Shown here: in pieces, positions 13,957 to 15,432 of the stretch
Layout of the letters: each line of letters begins with the position of its first letter
Position numbering within the stretch: position 1 is the first letter of the stretch
Origin: SMXL01 sp964527795
GTDB taxonomy: Bacteria > Bacteroidota > Rhodothermia > Rhodothermales > UBA10348
DNA: 15,432 nt
NCBI GenBank assembly: GCA_964527795.1
Contig: CAZGOS010000051.1
Span: forward strand, 1-15,432
Reading direction: 5' to 3'
Notes under the pieces: generated by a model
Seen by the model: only the letters and a program-made list of their open reading frames with translations
Databases searched by the model: none
What the model was told of the DNA's origin: nothing
Position numbers and translations under genes: made by a program

Positions 13957-15432
13957 TGCCGCTCAAGTCTTGATTTTTCTCGTTCCGCGAGTGCACTGTA
14001 TTCCGTATTCGGGAAAAGCGTGATTACGGTATCGTACACCCTGACGGCTTCTCCCCTGTTATCCATTGATTCGAGCGCCTGCGCCTGTTTCAGGTACCCG
14101 CGGGCCACCCAATCGGAATAACCGGCAAACAGAACAGGCATTCTTCCAAGGGTTTCCACAGCAAGTGCAGGGGCGTCGCGGTCGAACTGAGACGATCCAA
14201 GAAGGAATAGTGCTTCGGCTCCGGTTTCGTCTCTGCTCCGTGTTACCACGTTTTCAAAAATGATTTCCGCCTCATCTACATTTCCGCGCTGCAGATGGAT
14301 TCGCGCCATGCCGAGGTAAGCCGGGATGGATTCATCCGAATCGGGAGCGGCGTTGATCGCCTCCTGTAGAAGGAATTCGGCTTCTTCGCTGCGTCCAAGC
14401 CGGCTGAGCGCCAGGCTGCGACCGTAGCGGGCGGCAGCGACCACTCCGGGGTCGTTTTTGTATTTCTCCTCAACCCGACGGAAAACATCCTCGGCGCGGT
14501 AGGCGTCTCCATTGTCCAATAACAGGCGACCAAGAAGTTTGGAGGCTTCCACGAAATGAACACTATTATCGAAACGTTCCACCAACTGAGAGAAGTACGT
14601 AATCGCCGCGATAGTCTCGTTCCTGTCTGCATGAATAACGCCCAGGTAATAGTAGGCGTCGGGCAGAAGCTCGTCCTGCAGCGCTTCTTCGATGAATCTC
14701 TGGAATTCGGCAAGCGCTTCGTCCACGCGTCCACTTTGATATTTTACCTCGGCCTGTCGAAAACGAAGCTGATCTATGACAGGTGAATTCGGATTGTTTT
14801 CGGCAAATCTCTCGATTAACGCGTCCGCCTGATCTTCCTGACCACTCGCCATCAAGGCAAACTGGATTCCGGCGGCGGCATCGGACGTAAATGGACTATT
14901 CGGATACCGGCTGAGCACACCATTGTAGGCGTCAACAGCAGCTCCCAGATTACCCTCATTGAAATGGGCGTCTCCAATTCCATACTGGGCTTTCGCCGCA
15001 AGTGGATCTCGTGGATAGGTTCGGATCAACAACTCGTACGCGGCGACGGCCTGTTCAAAATCCTGATTCAGGAAATAGAGATAACCGAGAGAATACTGGG
15101 CTTCTTCGCGCCACTCGCTGACGGGATATTCTTCCAGGAGACGGCGCAGGGTTGAGATGGCTTCGAAGGTATCCCCGGCATTGGAATAGGCCTGGCCGAT
15201 CTGATAAAGCGCGTAATCGTCGCCGTCGCCCGCAAGCCTGCCGTACACGCGCACGGCTTCCGGGTACCGTTTCAGCGCGAAGAAGGAGTCGGCGAGACGC
15301 AGCTGAGCGTCGGATCGGTACGGGACCGAGCCGGATTCGTCACGATACGCAGCGAGAAAAGCTTCGAATTCGGGAATGGCGCGTTCGTAGGCTCTCTGTT
15401 TGAAGTAGGTCCAGCCGAGGGCATAATGTGCC
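13953..15432 (-). CDS. TPR-repeat protein, 5' end beyond the window
   Basis: The visible part is about 492 residues and consists almost entirely of tetratricopeptide repeats of roughly 34-38 residues, a scaffold for protein-protein contacts. The frame is open from the right edge, beginning AHYALGWTYFKQRAYERAIP, through YALYQIGQAYSNAGDTFEAI, AQYSLGYLYFLNQDFEQAVA, AQYGIGDAHFNEGNLGAAVD and many later units, to EREKSRLERQ. The spacing and the YP-containing ends of the helices resemble the CpoB/YbgF and BamD type of periplasmic TPR protein. The N-terminus and any signal peptide are not visible, so the location is inferred from the downstream barrel gene. Its TGA shares four bases with the barrel ATG. 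A GTG at 15254 is internal to the repeat region and is not the true start. Confidence 0.88.
   Translation of the reverse strand, partial: AHYALGWTYFKQRAYERAIPEFEAFLAAYRDESGSVPYRSDAQLRLADSFFALKRYPEAVRVYGRLAGDGDDYALYQIGQAYSNAGDTFEAISTLRRLLEEYPVSEWREEAQYSLGYLYFLNQDFEQAVAAYELLIRTYPRDPLAAKAQYGIGDAHFNEGNLGAAVDAYNGVLSRYPNSPFTSDAAAGIQFALMASGQEDQADALIERFAENNPNSPVIDQLRFRQAEVKYQSGRVDEALAEFQRFIEEALQDELLPDAYYYLGVIHADRNETIAAITYFSQLVERFDNSVHFVEASKLLGRLLLDNGDAYRAEDVFRRVEEKYKNDPGVVAAARYGRSLALSRLGRSEEAEFLLQEAINAAPDSDESIPAYLGMARIHLQRGNVDEAEIIFENVVTRSRDETGAEALFLLGSSQFDRDAPALAVETLGRMPVLFAGYSDWVARGYLKQAQALESMDNRGEAVRVYDTVITLFPNTEYSALAEREKSRLERQ

Overview
The window looks like a piece of chromosome from a Gram-negative bacterium of the Bacteroidota/Rhodothermota/Balneolota group, possibly Rhodothermales-like. 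The lineage is inferred from gene content: a GWxTD-type secreted protein, an HU-like (CCDC81-HU type) domain fused to SPOR, ExbB/ExbD, and a signal-peptide-bearing outer-membrane barrel. Base composition appears moderately GC-rich throughout. No tRNA, rRNA or CRISPR array was seen.

Left edge (1-818, minus): the end of an IS1634-family insertion sequence. It holds the N-terminal 241 codons of the transposase, and its likely terminal inverted repeat lies near 808-818. About 350 bp without a recognisable gene follows.

Riboflavin module (1171-5060, plus): an FMN riboswitch with an enlarged P2 is followed by ribD, ribE, ribBA and ribH, tightly packed or overlapping. Together they encode the route from GTP and ribulose 5-phosphate to riboflavin, apart from the dephosphorylation step. 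A 10-bp hairpin followed by seven T residues sits directly against the ribD start codon and contains its ribosome binding site. It can be read as a combined terminator and RBS sequestor.

Middle (5061-7254, plus): a membrane-anchored SGNH-hydrolase-like protein with a two-layer inverted repeat just before its GTG start, a nested stem-loop after it, a 480-bp non-coding stretch, and a STAS-domain anti-sigma-factor antagonist whose kinase partner is not in the window.

Right half (7255-15432, all minus): an envelope gene cluster. In transcription order it runs: a TPR protein (5' end beyond the window), an outer-membrane barrel joined to it by an ATGA overlap, a 74-aa HU-like protein, a 375-aa protein with HU-like domain, membrane span and SPOR domain, ExbB, ExbD, and a secreted TPR protein with a degenerate GWxTD domain. 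The cluster pairs a proton-driven inner-membrane motor with peptidoglycan-binding and outer-membrane parts. The most unusual element is the pair of HU-like proteins, one of them membrane-anchored with SPOR, directly upstream of ExbBD.
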